The notes under the pieces were generated by a model. It had not been told where the DNA came from. It saw only the letters and a program-made list of their open reading frames with translations, and searched no databases. A DNA stretch of 64,000 nt from Kitasatospora aureofaciens (GTDB lineage: Bacteria; Actinomycetota; Actinomycetes; Streptomycetales; Streptomycetaceae), in NCBI GenBank assembly GCA_000720845.1, contig JODU01000020.1, positions 62,001 to 126,000 on the forward strand. Reading direction: 5' to 3'. Shown here in pieces: positions 16,526-25,361 of the stretch (position 1 is the stretch's first letter; each line of letters starts with the position of its first letter). The position numbers and the translations under genes were made by a program.

Positions 16526-17425
16526 GTGACCACCACGACCACGAACGTCACTGATCTCTATCCCACCCGCGGCGCCACCGAGGTGGCGACTCCCCGGCAG
16601 GACCCGGTGGTCTGGGGCTCCCCGGACACGCCCGGTCCCGTGTCGGCCGGTGACCTCCAGGCGCTGGACCGCGACGGCTTCCTCGCCATCGACCAGCTGA
16701 TCGCGCCGGACGAGGTCGCCGAGTACCAGCGGGAGCTGGAGCGGCTCACCACCGACCCGGCCATCCGCGCGGACGAGCGCTCGATCGTGGAGCCGCAGTC
16801 CAAGGAGATCCGGTCGGTCTTCGAGGTGCACAAGATCAGTGAGGTCTTCGCCAAGCTGGTGCGCGACGAGCGCGTGGTCGGGCGGGCGCGGCAGATCCTC
16901 GGCTCGGACGTCTACGTCCACCAGTCGCGGATCAACGTCAAGCCGGGCTTCGGCGCCAGCGGCTTCTACTGGCACTCGGACTTCGAGACCTGGCACGCCG
17001 AGGACGGCCTGCCCAACATGCGGACGATCTCGGTCTCGATCGCGCTCACCGAGAACTACGACACCAACGGCGGCCTGATGATCATGCCGGGGTCGCACAA
17101 GACGTTCCTCGGGTGCGCGGGGGCCACGCCGAAGGACAACTACAAGAAGTCCCTGCAGATGCAGGACGCGGGGACCCCGTCCGACGAGGCGCTGACGAAG
17201 ATGGCCTCCGAGTACGGCATCAAGCTGTTCACCGGCAAGGCCGGCTCGGCCACCTGGTTCGACTGCAACTGCATGCACGGCTCGGGCGACAACATCACGC
17301 CGTTCCCGCGCAGCAACGTGTTCATCGTGTTCAACAGCGTGGAGAACACGGCCGTGGAGCCGTTCGCGGCCCCGATCCGGCGGCCGGAGTTCATCGGCGC
17401 GCGGGACTTCACTCCGGTGCGGTGA
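16526..17425 (+). CDS. ectD: Ectoine 5-hydroxylase EctD
   Basis: Fe(II)/2-oxoglutarate dioxygenase that makes 5-hydroxyectoine. 299 residues; the iron ligands are visible as HSD in FYWHSDFETWH (His and Asp about 150 and 152) and the distal histidine in CNCMHGSGDN (about 251). IEDGLPNMR-like and NGGLMIMPGSHK segments support the PhyH/EctD fold. GTG at 16526; ribosome site GAGGAGG lies in the end of ectC. The operon ends in a strong terminator. Confidence 0.96.
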   Translation: MTTTTTNVTDLYPTRGATEVATPRQDPVVWGSPDTPGPVSAGDLQALDRDGFLAIDQLIAPDEVAEYQRELERLTTDPAIRADERSIVEPQSKEIRSVFEVHKISEVFAKLVRDERVVGRARQILGSDVYVHQSRINVKPGFGASGFYWHSDFETWHAEDGLPNMRTISVSIALTENYDTNGGLMIMPGSHKTFLGCAGATPKDNYKKSLQMQDAGTPSDEALTKMASEYGIKLFTGKAGSATWFDCNCMHGSGDNITPFPRSNVFIVFNSVENTAVEPFAAPIRRPEFIGARDFTPVR

Positions 17426-17440
17426 CCCGCTTCTGAGGCT

Positions 17441-17490
17441 CGGGCAGGGGCCTTTTCGTGTGGGACGGGAGGCCCCTGCCCGATATTTTT
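17441..17490 (+). terminator. Intrinsic terminator after ectD
   Basis: CGGGCAGGGGCC (17441-17452) pairs perfectly with GGCCCCTGCCCG (17471-17482), and the stem is followed by ATATTTTT. This is a textbook rho-independent terminator reading in the ect direction, and also separates ectD from the convergent PLP enzyme gene. Confidence 0.9.
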
Positions 17491-17491
17491 G

Positions 17492-17512
17492 CTTCCTGCT
17501 TCCTGCTTCCTG
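17492..17512. repeat. Triple CTTCCTG tandem repeat
   Basis: Three exact copies of the heptamer CTTCCTG, followed by a decayed CCTCCCG, lie between the ect terminator and the end of the convergent gene. Non-coding; possibly slippage product. Confidence 0.8.
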
Positions 17513-17530
17513 CCTCCCGGACCTGCCGGG

Positions 17531-18589
17531 TCAGCCCGCCAGCACGTCGAGCAGCCGGTCCACGTCGGCTTCGGTGTTGTACAGGTGGAAGGCGGCCCGG
17601 AGGTTGCCCGCCCGGTCGGAGACCTGCACACCGGCCCGGCCCAGTTCGCCCTGCCGGTGGCCGAGACCCGGCACGGACACGATCGCCGAGCCAGGCGCGT
17701 CCACCGGCTCGTGGCCCAGCGAGCGCACCCCCGCGCGGAACCGGTCGGCGAGAGCGGTGTCGTGGGCGTGCACGGCGTCGACGCCCAGCTCCTCGATCAG
17801 GGCCAGGGAGTGCCGGGCGCCGGTGTACGAGAACAGGGCGGGGCTCTCGTCGAACCGCCTGGCGGAGTGGGCGAGTTCCTCGACGGGGCCGTAGCAGCTG
17901 TCCCAGGGGTGTTCGCCGGACGCCCACCCGGCGAACAGCGGCGTCAGCCCGGCCGCCGCCCCCAGGTCCTCCGGTACGACGAGGAAGGCGACGCCGCGCG
18001 GGCACAGGACCCACTTGTAGGCGACGGCGGCCACGAAGTCGAAGTCGTCCGCGGCCGTCGGCAGCCAGCCGTTCGCCTGGGAGGCGTCGATCAGCGTCCG
18101 CGCCCCGTGTGCCCGGGCGGCGTCCCGCAGCGCGGCGAGGTCGGCGAGCCGCCCGTCGGCGGACTGCACTGAGCTGACCGCGACGAGCGCGGTGTCCGGC
18201 CCCACCGACTCGGCGAGCCGCTCCAGCGGGACGCTGCGCACCTTCAGGTCGCCGCGCGTGTACAGCGGGTTCACCAGGGAGCTGAAGTCGGCCTCCGCGG
18301 TGAGGACTTCGGCGCCCGCGGGCAGCGACGCGGCGACGAGTCCGCTGAACGTGGCGACGGACGCGCCGGCCGCGACCCGGGTGGCGGGCACCCCCACGAG
18401 GCGGGCGTACGCGGCCCGGGACGCCTCGACGTCGGCGAACATGTCGAGCGGCTGCCCTTCCGCCGCGGCGGCCGCCGCGTCCCGCATGGCCACGAGGGTC
18501 CGGGCGGGCAGCAGGCCGGTGCTGGCGGTGTTCAGGTACGTGGTCTTCGGGGCGAACTCGGTGCGGACGAGGTTCTCGAAGCTCTCCAT
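17531..18589 (-). CDS. Class V PLP-dependent aminotransferase/cysteine-desulfurase-like
   Basis: A 352-residue fold-type I enzyme. YLNTASTGLLP near residue 18, GASVATFSGLVAA near 75, TLIDASQANGWLP near 165 and the PLP lysine in VAYKWVLCPRG (about 191) mark the class V (Csd/NifS-like) group. There is no conserved catalytic cysteine loop of true desulfurases, so a transaminase or lyase role is more likely. ATG 18589 is used because the family N-terminus starts there. Monocistronic, convergent with the ect operon. Substrate unknown. Confidence 0.83.
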   Translation of the reverse strand: MESFENLVRTEFAPKTTYLNTASTGLLPARTLVAMRDAAAAAAEGQPLDMFADVEASRAAYARLVGVPATRVAAGASVATFSGLVAASLPAGAEVLTAEADFSSLVNPLYTRGDLKVRSVPLERLAESVGPDTALVAVSSVQSADGRLADLAALRDAARAHGARTLIDASQANGWLPTAADDFDFVAAVAYKWVLCPRGVAFLVVPEDLGAAAGLTPLFAGWASGEHPWDSCYGPVEELAHSARRFDESPALFSYTGARHSLALIEELGVDAVHAHDTALADRFRAGVRSLGHEPVDAPGSAIVSVPGLGHRQGELGRAGVQVSDRAGNLRAAFHLYNTEADVDRLLDVLAG

Positions 18590-18696
18590 GGCACCACTGT
18601 GCTGCCCGGGGACCTCTCCGTCCATTGCGTATTTCTACGCGGTTTCTCCAAGCATCGCTTATGCACGGCCCCTCACCTGGGCCTTCGGCCGGCCCT

Positions 18697-19410
18697 TCAC
18701 TCGTGCGGCACCGCGCACCCGTCGGGACCGCAGGCCTGCGCGCCCCCTTCGTCGATCAGCTTCAGCGGCGTGCGCTCGCCCCACGCCTGGGTCAGCGCCT
18801 GGGTGAAGACCTCGGCGGGCTGGGCGCCCGAGACGCCGTAGGCGCGGTCGAGCACGAAGAACGGCACCCCGGTCGCCCCGAGCTGGGCGGCCTCGCGCTC
18901 GTCGGCGCGCACCTCGTCGGCGTAGGCGGCGGGGTCGGCGAGCACCGCGCGGACCTCGTCCGCGTCGAGCCCCGCGCCGACGGCCAGCTCCACGAGCCGC
19001 TCGTCGTCGTTGAACACGGAGCGCTCCTCGGCGAAGTTGCCCCGGTAGAAGGCGTCCAGGAGCGCCTCGTGCCGGCCCCGTTCCTTGGCGAGGTGCAGCA
19101 GGCGGTGCATGTCGAAGGTGCTGCCGTGGTCGCGGTCCCGGGTGCGGTAGTCCAGGCCCTCGGCGGCGGCCTGGGCCCCCAGGCCGTCCTCACCGGCCTG
19201 CGCCTGCGCCTGGCTCATGCCGTACTTGGCGGTGAGCATCGTCAGCACCGGCTGCACGTCGTCCTTGGCCCGCCCGGGGTCCAGTTCGAAGGAACGGTGG
19301 ACCACCTCGACGCCGTCCCGGTGCGGGAAGGCCGCGAGCGCCTTCTCGAAGCGGGCCTTGCCCACGTAGCACCAGGGGCAGGCGATATCGCTCCAGATCT
19401 CGACGCGCAT
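18697..19410 (-). CDS. DsbA/FrnE-family thioredoxin-fold oxidoreductase
   Basis: A 237-residue cytoplasmic protein; no signal peptide. It starts MRVEIWSDIACPWCYVGK, with the CPWC redox motif at residues 11-14, the cis-proline in GVPFFVLDRAYGVSGAQ near 185, and the helical insertion typical of FrnE/HCCA-isomerase-like proteins. FrnE-type proteins act as disulphide isomerases or in polyketide tailoring; no such cluster is near. The C-terminus carries an extra ACGPDGC pair of cysteines. ATG at 19410. Confidence 0.88.
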   Translation of the reverse strand: MRVEIWSDIACPWCYVGKARFEKALAAFPHRDGVEVVHRSFELDPGRAKDDVQPVLTMLTAKYGMSQAQAQAGEDGLGAQAAAEGLDYRTRDRDHGSTFDMHRLLHLAKERGRHEALLDAFYRGNFAEERSVFNDDERLVELAVGAGLDADEVRAVLADPAAYADEVRADEREAAQLGATGVPFFVLDRAYGVSGAQPAEVFTQALTQAWGERTPLKLIDEGGAQACGPDGCAVPHE

Positions 19411-19496
19411 GTCTCGGCTCTTCTCCAGGTCGTACGGCTGCGGAGGCCCTCTCCGCCCCATACGTGAACGTTCAAGCAGCGGGTCCCATTCCCCCG

Positions 19497-20105
19497 TCAG
19501 CTGCCGTCCCGCAGGTCCGCCGGCCAGGTCGGCCGGAACTCCAGGTGGTCGTACGTCACCGTGCAGCCCTCCCCCGTCGGCGCCTGGGCCAGGAAGCCGA
19601 CCAGGGCGGCACCGGTCTCCCGCTCGTCGCCGAGCGTGAAGAGCCGTACGAAGGTCCAGTGCTTCCCGTCGAGGGAGGCGTGGAAGGCGAAGGCCCGTCC
19701 GCTCCGGCTGACCCGGAGCCAGACGGAGTCCCCCTCCACGGTGAAGGAGTTGCAGTCGTCCGAGTGCCCCCGGGTGACCACCGTGCAGACGGTGGGCACG
19801 TCCGGGGAGTACTCCAGACACAGCTTGGCCCAGGTCCGCTCCCCCACGTGCACGTAGAGCACCCCGGCGTCGAAGGCGCCGCGGAACCCGACGGACACGC
19901 GGGCGATCAGCTGGAAGTCCCCGTCGGGCGCCCCCAGCAGCCGCGGCGCGTCGGACACGGACTCCAGCGATTCCCCGGTGGGCGGCACGAAGCGGTCCTG
20001 CCGGGCCCCGGCGACCCCGGTGAGCACACCGTCGGCGTAGGACCAGTGCCCTTCGGGTCCGTACGGGCGCAGGGGAAACGGCAGTTCGGGAAGTTCAAGA
20101 GTCAT
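19497..20105 (-). CDS. DUF1349 concanavalin-like protein
   Basis: A 202-residue protein, all-beta, with segments ESVSDAPRLLGAPDGDFQLIARV (seen as PDGDFQLIARVSV near 62), FDAGVLYVHVGERTWAKLCLE near 80-100 and FAFHASLDGKHWTFVRLF near 145. This is the DUF1349 (regulation-of-enolase-1-like) jelly-roll fold related to glycan-binding domains. No signal peptide. ATG at 20105 chosen because MTLELPELPFPLRPYG aligns with the family start. Function unknown. Confidence 0.78.
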   Translation of the reverse strand: MTLELPELPFPLRPYGPEGHWSYADGVLTGVAGARQDRFVPPTGESLESVSDAPRLLGAPDGDFQLIARVSVGFRGAFDAGVLYVHVGERTWAKLCLEYSPDVPTVCTVVTRGHSDDCNSFTVEGDSVWLRVSRSGRAFAFHASLDGKHWTFVRLFTLGDERETGAALVGFLAQAPTGEGCTVTYDHLEFRPTWPADLRDGS

Positions 20106-20133
20106 GACCTGATCATCGCAGGCCCGGGGCGGG

Positions 20134-20170
20134 TACCCCAGGGGCGCGGGGAACTGCGCGACAAGCCACA
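20134..20170 (-). repeat. Dispersed repeat B, copy 1
   Basis: The core CCCCAGGGGCGCGGGGAACT followed by GCGCGACAAGCCAC is repeated almost identically at 30382-30417. Both copies are intergenic. It resembles a family widespread between Streptomyces genes (recalled). Confidence 0.85.
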
Positions 20171-20210
20171 ACGGCGCGTCGGACCGCACACAACCCCGCG
20201 CCCCACGGCG

Positions 20211-21740
20211 CTACCGCTCGAGCACCCCGTTGAACCGCCGGGGCAGTCCCAGCGGATTCTCATCCCGCAGCTCCACCGGCAGCAACGCCTCAGGCACCCC
20301 CTGATAGGCCACCGGCCGCAGCCACCGCTCGATGGCGGTACCCCCCACCGACGTGGACGTCGAGGTGGTCGCCGGGTAGGGCCCCCCGTGCTGCTGAGCC
20401 GCGGCCACCGCGACCCCCGTGGGCCAGCCGTTCACCAGCACCCGCCCCGCCAGCGGCGTGACCTCGGCGAGGAGGGCCGCCGCGGCACCCTCGCCCGCCG
20501 CCTCCTCGGCGGAGAGCTGCACGGTCGCCGTGAGGTTCCCGGGCAGGCGGGACAGCACCCCCCGCACCTCCGCCTCGTCCTGGTAGCGGGCCACCACCGT
20601 GACCGGCCCGAAGCACTCCTCCAGGAGCAGATCGTGCTCGCCCTCCGCAGCCAGCCGCGCCGCCGGCACCGTGAGGAACCCGGGGCTGACGGTGTGCTCG
20701 CCGCCCGCGCCCGGCGTCACCGGGGAGTCCACGTCGGGCAGCGCGGCGCGCTCGGCGACGCCCGCGACGAAGTTGTCCCGCATGCGGTGGTCGAGGAGCA
20801 CACCGGCGTCGGTGGCGCTGACCGCGTCGGTGAGGGACTTCACCAGGCCGTCACCGGCGTCGCCCGCCGGCACGAGCACCAGGCCGGGCTTGACGCAGAA
20901 CTGCCCGACGCCCAGCGTCATCGACCCGGCCAGCCCCGCGCCGATCGCCTCCGCCCGCTCGGTGGCCGCCGCCTCCGTGACGACGACCGGGTTCAGCGAG
21001 CCCAGCTCGCCGTGGAAGGGGATCGGCACCGGACGCGCCGCCGCCGCGTCGAACAGCGCGCGACCGCCGCGGACCGAGCCGGTGAAGCCCGCCGCCGCGA
21101 CCAGCGGGTGCTTGATCAGCTCGACGCCCGCCTCGAAGCCGTGCACCAGGCCGAGGACCCCGTCCGGGATGCCGTGCCGGGCCGCGGCCCGGCGCAGCAC
21201 CTTGGCGACCAGCTCGGACAGGGCCGGGTGGTCGGGGTGGGCCTTGACGACGACCGGGCAGCCGGCCGCGAGGGCGCTGGCGGTGTCGCCGCCGGGGACG
21301 GAGAAGGCGAAGGGGAAGTTGGAGGCCGAGTAGACGGCGACGACGCCGAGCGGCACCTTGTAGCGGCGCAGGTCCGGGACGGGCGGGGTGGCGGTGTCGT
21401 CGGGGTGGTTGACGACCACGCCGAGGAACTCGCCCTCGTCGACGATGTCGGCGAAGGCCCGCAGCTGGTAGCAGGTGCGGGCGAGTTCACCGGTGAGCCG
21501 GACCGGACCGAGCGCGGTCTCCGCGTCGGCCACCTCGACCAGGGTGCCCTCGGCCGCCTTCAGCTCGTCGGCGGCGCCGCGCAGGAAGGCCGCGCGGACG
21601 GTGCGGTCCTCGAGGGCGTCCCGGGCGGCGTGCGCGGCGCGGACGGCGGCGTCCACCTCCTGGGCCGTGGCTTCTACCGCGACCTGTTCACGCTGCTTCC
21701 CGGTACGGGGGTCGACACTCCAGACTGGTGCTGCTGCCAC
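20211..21740 (-). CDS. Alpha-ketoglutarate semialdehyde dehydrogenase (NADP-type ALDH)
   Basis: A 509-residue aldehyde dehydrogenase of the 2,5-dioxovalerate subgroup. PLGVVAVYSASNFPFAFS (about 130-147), the catalytic glutamate in FHGELGSLNPVVV (about 245) and the nucleophile in GQFCVKPGLVLV (Cys about 282) are visible; NGWPTGVAVAAAQQHGGPYP and the late proline-rich region fit this subgroup. It would oxidise alpha-ketoglutarate semialdehyde, the product of KdgD and of pentonate dehydratases, to alpha-ketoglutarate. The GTG at 21740 has GGAGGG 7 bases upstream; an earlier GTG at 21755 overlaps that ribosome site. Divergent from an IclR regulator. Confidence 0.85.
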   Translation of the reverse strand: MAAAPVWSVDPRTGKQREQVAVEATAQEVDAAVRAAHAARDALEDRTVRAAFLRGAADELKAAEGTLVEVADAETALGPVRLTGELARTCYQLRAFADIVDEGEFLGVVVNHPDDTATPPVPDLRRYKVPLGVVAVYSASNFPFAFSVPGGDTASALAAGCPVVVKAHPDHPALSELVAKVLRRAAARHGIPDGVLGLVHGFEAGVELIKHPLVAAAGFTGSVRGGRALFDAAAARPVPIPFHGELGSLNPVVVTEAAATERAEAIGAGLAGSMTLGVGQFCVKPGLVLVPAGDAGDGLVKSLTDAVSATDAGVLLDHRMRDNFVAGVAERAALPDVDSPVTPGAGGEHTVSPGFLTVPAARLAAEGEHDLLLEECFGPVTVVARYQDEAEVRGVLSRLPGNLTATVQLSAEEAAGEGAAAALLAEVTPLAGRVLVNGWPTGVAVAAAQQHGGPYPATTSTSTSVGGTAIERWLRPVAYQGVPEALLPVELRDENPLGLPRRFNGVLER

Positions 21741-21773
21741 CGCGGGTCCCTCCACGTGCTCGGCACAAGAGTC

Positions 21774-21789
21774 GTTCGATATACTGAAC
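21774..21789. promoter_or_regulatory. Operator-like palindrome between the ALDH and iclR genes
   Basis: GTTC-GATATACT-GAAC in the 122-base divergent gap, with TATACT (21780-21785) resembling a -10 hexamer. A second candidate, GCTG-N16-CAGC, spans 21811-21834. IclR proteins usually bind such palindromes in their own divergent promoter, so control of both genes is plausible. Confidence 0.5.
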
Positions 21790-21862
21790 GCTGTCTCTAC
21801 TGATGAATATGCTGTTCGAGACTATATCTTCAGCTTCTCGTCGAACGAAGGGGTCAAGGGCG

Positions 21863-22636
21863 ATGTCGGCTGTCGAGACGGGGGGCGGAGCGCAGGTCAA
21901 GTCCGCGGTGCGGACGGTTGAGCTGCTCGAGTACTTCGCCGGACGCCCCGGAATGCACTCCCTCGCGTCGGTCCAGGAGGCCGTCGGTTATCCCAAGTCC
22001 AGTCTGTACATGCTGCTGCGCACGCTGGTGGAGCTGGGCTGGGTGGAGACGGACGCCACGGGCACGCGGTACGGCATCGGGGTGCGGGCGCTGCTGGTCG
22101 GCACCTCGTACATCGACGGCGACGAGGTGGTCGCGGCGGCCCGGCCGACGCTGGACCGGCTCTCCGACGACACGACGGAGACCATCCACCTCGCGCGCCT
22201 GGACGGCACCAACGTGGTCTACCTGGCCACCCGCCAGTCCCAGCACTACCTGCGGCCCTTCACCCGGGTCGGCCGCAGGCTGCCCGCGCACTCGACCTCG
22301 CTGGGCAAGGCGCTGCTGAGCACGTACAGCGACGAGCAGGTGCGCAAGATGCTCCCGGAGACGCTCCCGGCGCTGACCGAACACACCATCACCGACCGGG
22401 AGAAGCTCATCGAGGAGCTGCACCAGGTGCGGGAGCAGGGCTTCGCCGTGGACCGCGAGGAGAACACGCTGGGGCTGCGCTGCTTCGGCGTGGCGGTCCC
22501 CTACCGCACCCCCGCGCGGGACGCGATCAGCTGCTCGGTGCCGGTGGCGCGGCTGACGCCCGCGCACGAACAGATGGTGAAGGACGCGCTGTTCGACGCG
22601 CGGGACCGGCTGACACTGGCGACGCGTAGGCTCTGA
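21863..22636 (+). CDS. IclR-family transcriptional regulator
   Basis: A 257-residue regulator. The winged helix-turn-helix occupies about residues 12-72 (LLEYFAGRPGMHSLASVQEA and YPKSSLYMLLRTLVELGWV), followed by the IclR effector domain with the signature ARDAISCSVPV near 215. ATG 21863 follows AAGGGG. It probably represses or activates the divergent semialdehyde dehydrogenase, responding to a sugar-acid intermediate; that link is positional. A GNAT gene follows 3 bases after its stop. Confidence 0.92.
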   Translation: MSAVETGGGAQVKSAVRTVELLEYFAGRPGMHSLASVQEAVGYPKSSLYMLLRTLVELGWVETDATGTRYGIGVRALLVGTSYIDGDEVVAAARPTLDRLSDDTTETIHLARLDGTNVVYLATRQSQHYLRPFTRVGRRLPAHSTSLGKALLSTYSDEQVRKMLPETLPALTEHTITDREKLIEELHQVREQGFAVDREENTLGLRCFGVAVPYRTPARDAISCSVPVARLTPAHEQMVKDALFDARDRLTLATRRL

Positions 22637-22639
22637 CCC

Positions 22640-23110
22640 ATGCACATCGCACTGCGCGAGGTCCACGACAGCGATCTGCCCGTCTTCTTCCGGCAGATGA
22701 ACGATCCGGAGGCCCTGCGCATGGCGGCCTTCACCCCCAAGGACCCAGCCGACTGGGAGGCGTTCGCGACCCACTGGGGGAAGATCCGGGCCTCCCGCGA
22801 CGTGGTGCGGACCATCCTCGGCGACGGTGACGTCGTCGGCAGCGCGGCGGTGTACGGGGATCCGGGCGAGCGCGAGGTGACGTACTGGGTGGACCGGGCC
22901 TACTGGGGGCAGGGCGTGGCCACGGCCGCCCTGCGCGCCCTGCTCGCCGAGGTACGGGACCGCCCGCTGTACGCGCGTGCGGCGGCCGACAACGCGGGGT
23001 CGCGCCGCGTGCTGGAGAAGTGCGGCTTCGTGACCAGTGCGCGGGCGCGGGGGTTCGCGCCGGCCCGCGGCGAGGAGATCGACGAGGTCGTCCTGCACCT
23101 CGCGGATTGA
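22640..23110 (+). CDS. GNAT-family N-acetyltransferase (RimJ/RimL-like)
   Basis: A 156-residue acetyltransferase. LREVHDSDLPVFFRQMND at the start, VTYWVDRAYWGQGVATAALRAL with the acetyl-CoA loop WGQGVA (about 88-95), and AAADNAGSRRVLEKCGF (about 113-129) are the GNAT A and B motifs. It starts 3 bases after the iclR stop and is probably cotranscribed. Substrate unknown. Confidence 0.88.
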   Translation: MHIALREVHDSDLPVFFRQMNDPEALRMAAFTPKDPADWEAFATHWGKIRASRDVVRTILGDGDVVGSAAVYGDPGEREVTYWVDRAYWGQGVATAALRALLAEVRDRPLYARAAADNAGSRRVLEKCGFVTSARARGFAPARGEEIDEVVLHLAD

Positions 23111-23229
23111 CGCGCCGAGAACGACTCCCGCGTCCGCGACGCATGAACGGGCGCTGAGAAGCATGAGAAAGATGAGAAAACGGGGCACTCGGGAACGACC
23201 GCCCCCCGCCCGTTCGTCCTGTCAGCGGG

Positions 23230-24693
23230 ATGAACGGGATGAACAAGACGATCAGGCGTGCCTCGGTCTTCACGCTGCTCCTGGTGTTCGCTCTGCTGAT
23301 CAGGGCGACCTGGGTGCAGTTCTACGAGGGCCGGGCGCTCGCGGACAGCAAGGACAACCGGCGGGGCGCGATCGAGACGTACGCGGAGCCGCTGGGGAAC
23401 ATCATCGTGGCCGGTCGGTCGGTCACCGGCTCGGCGCCGACGGAGGGCGGCGACCTCGCCTACAAGCGCACGTACGAGAACGGGAAGCTGTACGCGGCGG
23501 TGACGGGCTACGCCTCGCAGGCGTACGCGCCGACCCAGCTGGAGGGCATCTACCAGGACGTGCTCAACGGCACCGATCCGCGGCTGAGGACCGTGATGGA
23601 CACGGTCACCGGCACCCGGGCCGAGCCGGGCAACGTGGTGACGACGATCGACCCGGCCGTGCAGAAGGCCGGGTTCGAGGCGCTGGGCGACACGAAGGGT
23701 GCCGCCGTGGCGATCGACCCGAAGACGGGCAGGATCCTCTCGGTCGTCTCGACCCCCTCGTACGACCCGACGTCGCTCACCGACGCGAACACCGCGGGTG
23801 AGGCCTGGAAGAAGCTCACCGGCGACCCGGACAAGCCGCTGACCAACCGCGCGCTGCGCCAGCCGCTGCCGCCGGGCTCGACGTTCAAGCTGGTCGTGGC
23901 GGCCGCCGCGCTGGAGGACGGGCTGTACGGCTCGGTGGACGAGAGGACGGACAGCCCCGATCCGTACACCCTGCCGGGCACCACGAGGGACCTCAGCAAC
24001 GAGAACCCGGACGCGCCCTGCGAGAACGCCACGATCCGCACCGCGCTGCAGTACTCGTGCAACAACGTCTTCGCGAAGATGGCCGTCGACCTCGGCCAGG
24101 ACGAGCTGCGTGCCATGGCCGAGAAGTTCGGCTTCAACGACGAGACGCAGGACGTGCCGGTACGCGCCTACACCAGCGTGTACCCGAAGGACATGAACCG
24201 CTCGTCGACGGCCCTGACGGGCATCGGCCAGTTCGACGTGACGGCGACCCCGCTCCAGATGGCGATGGTCTCGGCCGCCCTGGCGAACGGCGGCGAGCTG
24301 GTCTCCCCGCACATGGTGTCGCAGGTCACCGACAGCGGCGGCGACGCGCTGGAGGACCACACCGACGCCGGCTCGAAGCGGATCGTCAGCTCCGCCACCG
24401 CCGAGCAGCTGCGGTCGGCCATGCGGACCGTCGTCGAGAAGGGCACGGGCTCCAACGCGCAGATCGCCGGGGCGACGGTGGGCGGCAAGACGGGCACGGC
24501 CCAGCACGGCGAGAACAACAGCAAGACGCCGTACGCCTGGTTCACCTCCTACGCCAAGTCCGACTCGTCGGACAAGGAGGTCGCGGTGGCGGTCATCGTC
24601 GAGCAGTCCGACGCGGCCCGCAGCGAGGTCAGCGGCAACGGCCTGGCGGCCCCGGTGGCCAAGGCGATGATGGAGGCGGCACTCAAGGGCTGA
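23230..24693 (+). CDS. Class B penicillin-binding protein (PbpA-like transpeptidase)
   Basis: A 487-residue membrane-anchored D,D-transpeptidase that cross-links peptidoglycan outside the cell. One N-terminal transmembrane helix (about 12-30), a short dimerisation domain, then the catalytic domain with PPGSTFKLV (SxxK serine about 217), QYSCNNVF (SxN about 276) and GGKTGTAQH (KTG about 420). Start at ATG 23230 or 23239; both precede the helix. A small hairpin (GGCCGA-AG-TCGGCC, 24705-24718) follows the stop. It is shorter than FtsI and resembles the extra PbpA-type proteins of Streptomyces, which often act in sporulation or envelope stress. Confidence 0.92.
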   Translation: MNGMNKTIRRASVFTLLLVFALLIRATWVQFYEGRALADSKDNRRGAIETYAEPLGNIIVAGRSVTGSAPTEGGDLAYKRTYENGKLYAAVTGYASQAYAPTQLEGIYQDVLNGTDPRLRTVMDTVTGTRAEPGNVVTTIDPAVQKAGFEALGDTKGAAVAIDPKTGRILSVVSTPSYDPTSLTDANTAGEAWKKLTGDPDKPLTNRALRQPLPPGSTFKLVVAAAALEDGLYGSVDERTDSPDPYTLPGTTRDLSNENPDAPCENATIRTALQYSCNNVFAKMAVDLGQDELRAMAEKFGFNDETQDVPVRAYTSVYPKDMNRSSTALTGIGQFDVTATPLQMAMVSAALANGGELVSPHMVSQVTDSGGDALEDHTDAGSKRIVSSATAEQLRSAMRTVVEKGTGSNAQIAGATVGGKTGTAQHGENNSKTPYAWFTSYAKSDSSDKEVAVAVIVEQSDAARSEVSGNGLAAPVAKAMMEAALKG

Positions 24694-24785
24694 GGCGGCC
24701 CCTCGGCCGAAGTCGGCCCTCCCCCGCGGGTTCGGTCTGCCGTACGGTGTTGGCACCGGGGAAGCCGCTGCGAGGAGAGTCCGTC

Positions 24786-25361
24786 GTGAGGACAGCCGTC
24801 GACGCCGCCGCCTCCGCGGAGTTCCACGCCTTCTTCGAACGCCACTACGCCGAACTGGCCCGGCTCGCCCACCTGCTGACGGGCGAGCCGGACGCCGCCG
24901 ACGACCTCGCGGCGGACGCTCTGCTGGCCCTGTGGCACCGCTGGGACCGGGTTCGCGCGGCCGACCACCCGGTGGCGTACGCGCGCGGTGTCGTCGCCAA
25001 CCTCGCCCGCACCCGCGTCCGCACCGCCGTGCGCGAGCGCAGACGCGTCGCCCTGTTCTGGTCGCAGCGCGAGGAGCGGAGCGAGAACCCGGACGTCGCG
25101 GGCGTGGTGGATGTGCAGGAGGCGCTGCGCCGGCTGCCGTTCCGCAAGCGGGCGTGCGTGGTGCTGCGGCACGCCTTCGACCTCTCCGAGAAGGACACGG
25201 CGCTCGCCCTGGGCGTCTCGGTGGGCACGGTCAAGAGCCAGACGTCGAAGGGGGTGGCCGAACTCCAGCGGGTGCTCGGCACCCGGGCGGCTCCCCGTGC
25301 CCCTCGGCAGGTACGGGCGGCGATCGCACGCAGCGGTGGCGCCACGGGAGGGACCCGATGA
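24786..25361 (+). CDS. SigE-family ECF RNA polymerase sigma factor
   Basis: A 191-residue ECF sigma factor. Region 2: FFERHYAELARLAHLLTGEPDAADDLAADALLALW in pieces near residues 13-48; region 4: VLRHAFDLSEKDTALAL and GVSVGTVKSQTSKGVAELQ near 128-165 with the helix-turn-helix. GTG at 24786 follows GAGGAG. The stop overlaps the ATG of a membrane protein that is the likely regulatory partner. Target promoters unknown. Confidence 0.9.
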   Translation: MRTAVDAAASAEFHAFFERHYAELARLAHLLTGEPDAADDLAADALLALWHRWDRVRAADHPVAYARGVVANLARTRVRTAVRERRRVALFWSQREERSENPDVAGVVDVQEALRRLPFRKRACVVLRHAFDLSEKDTALALGVSVGTVKSQTSKGVAELQRVLGTRAAPRAPRQVRAAIARSGGATGGTR

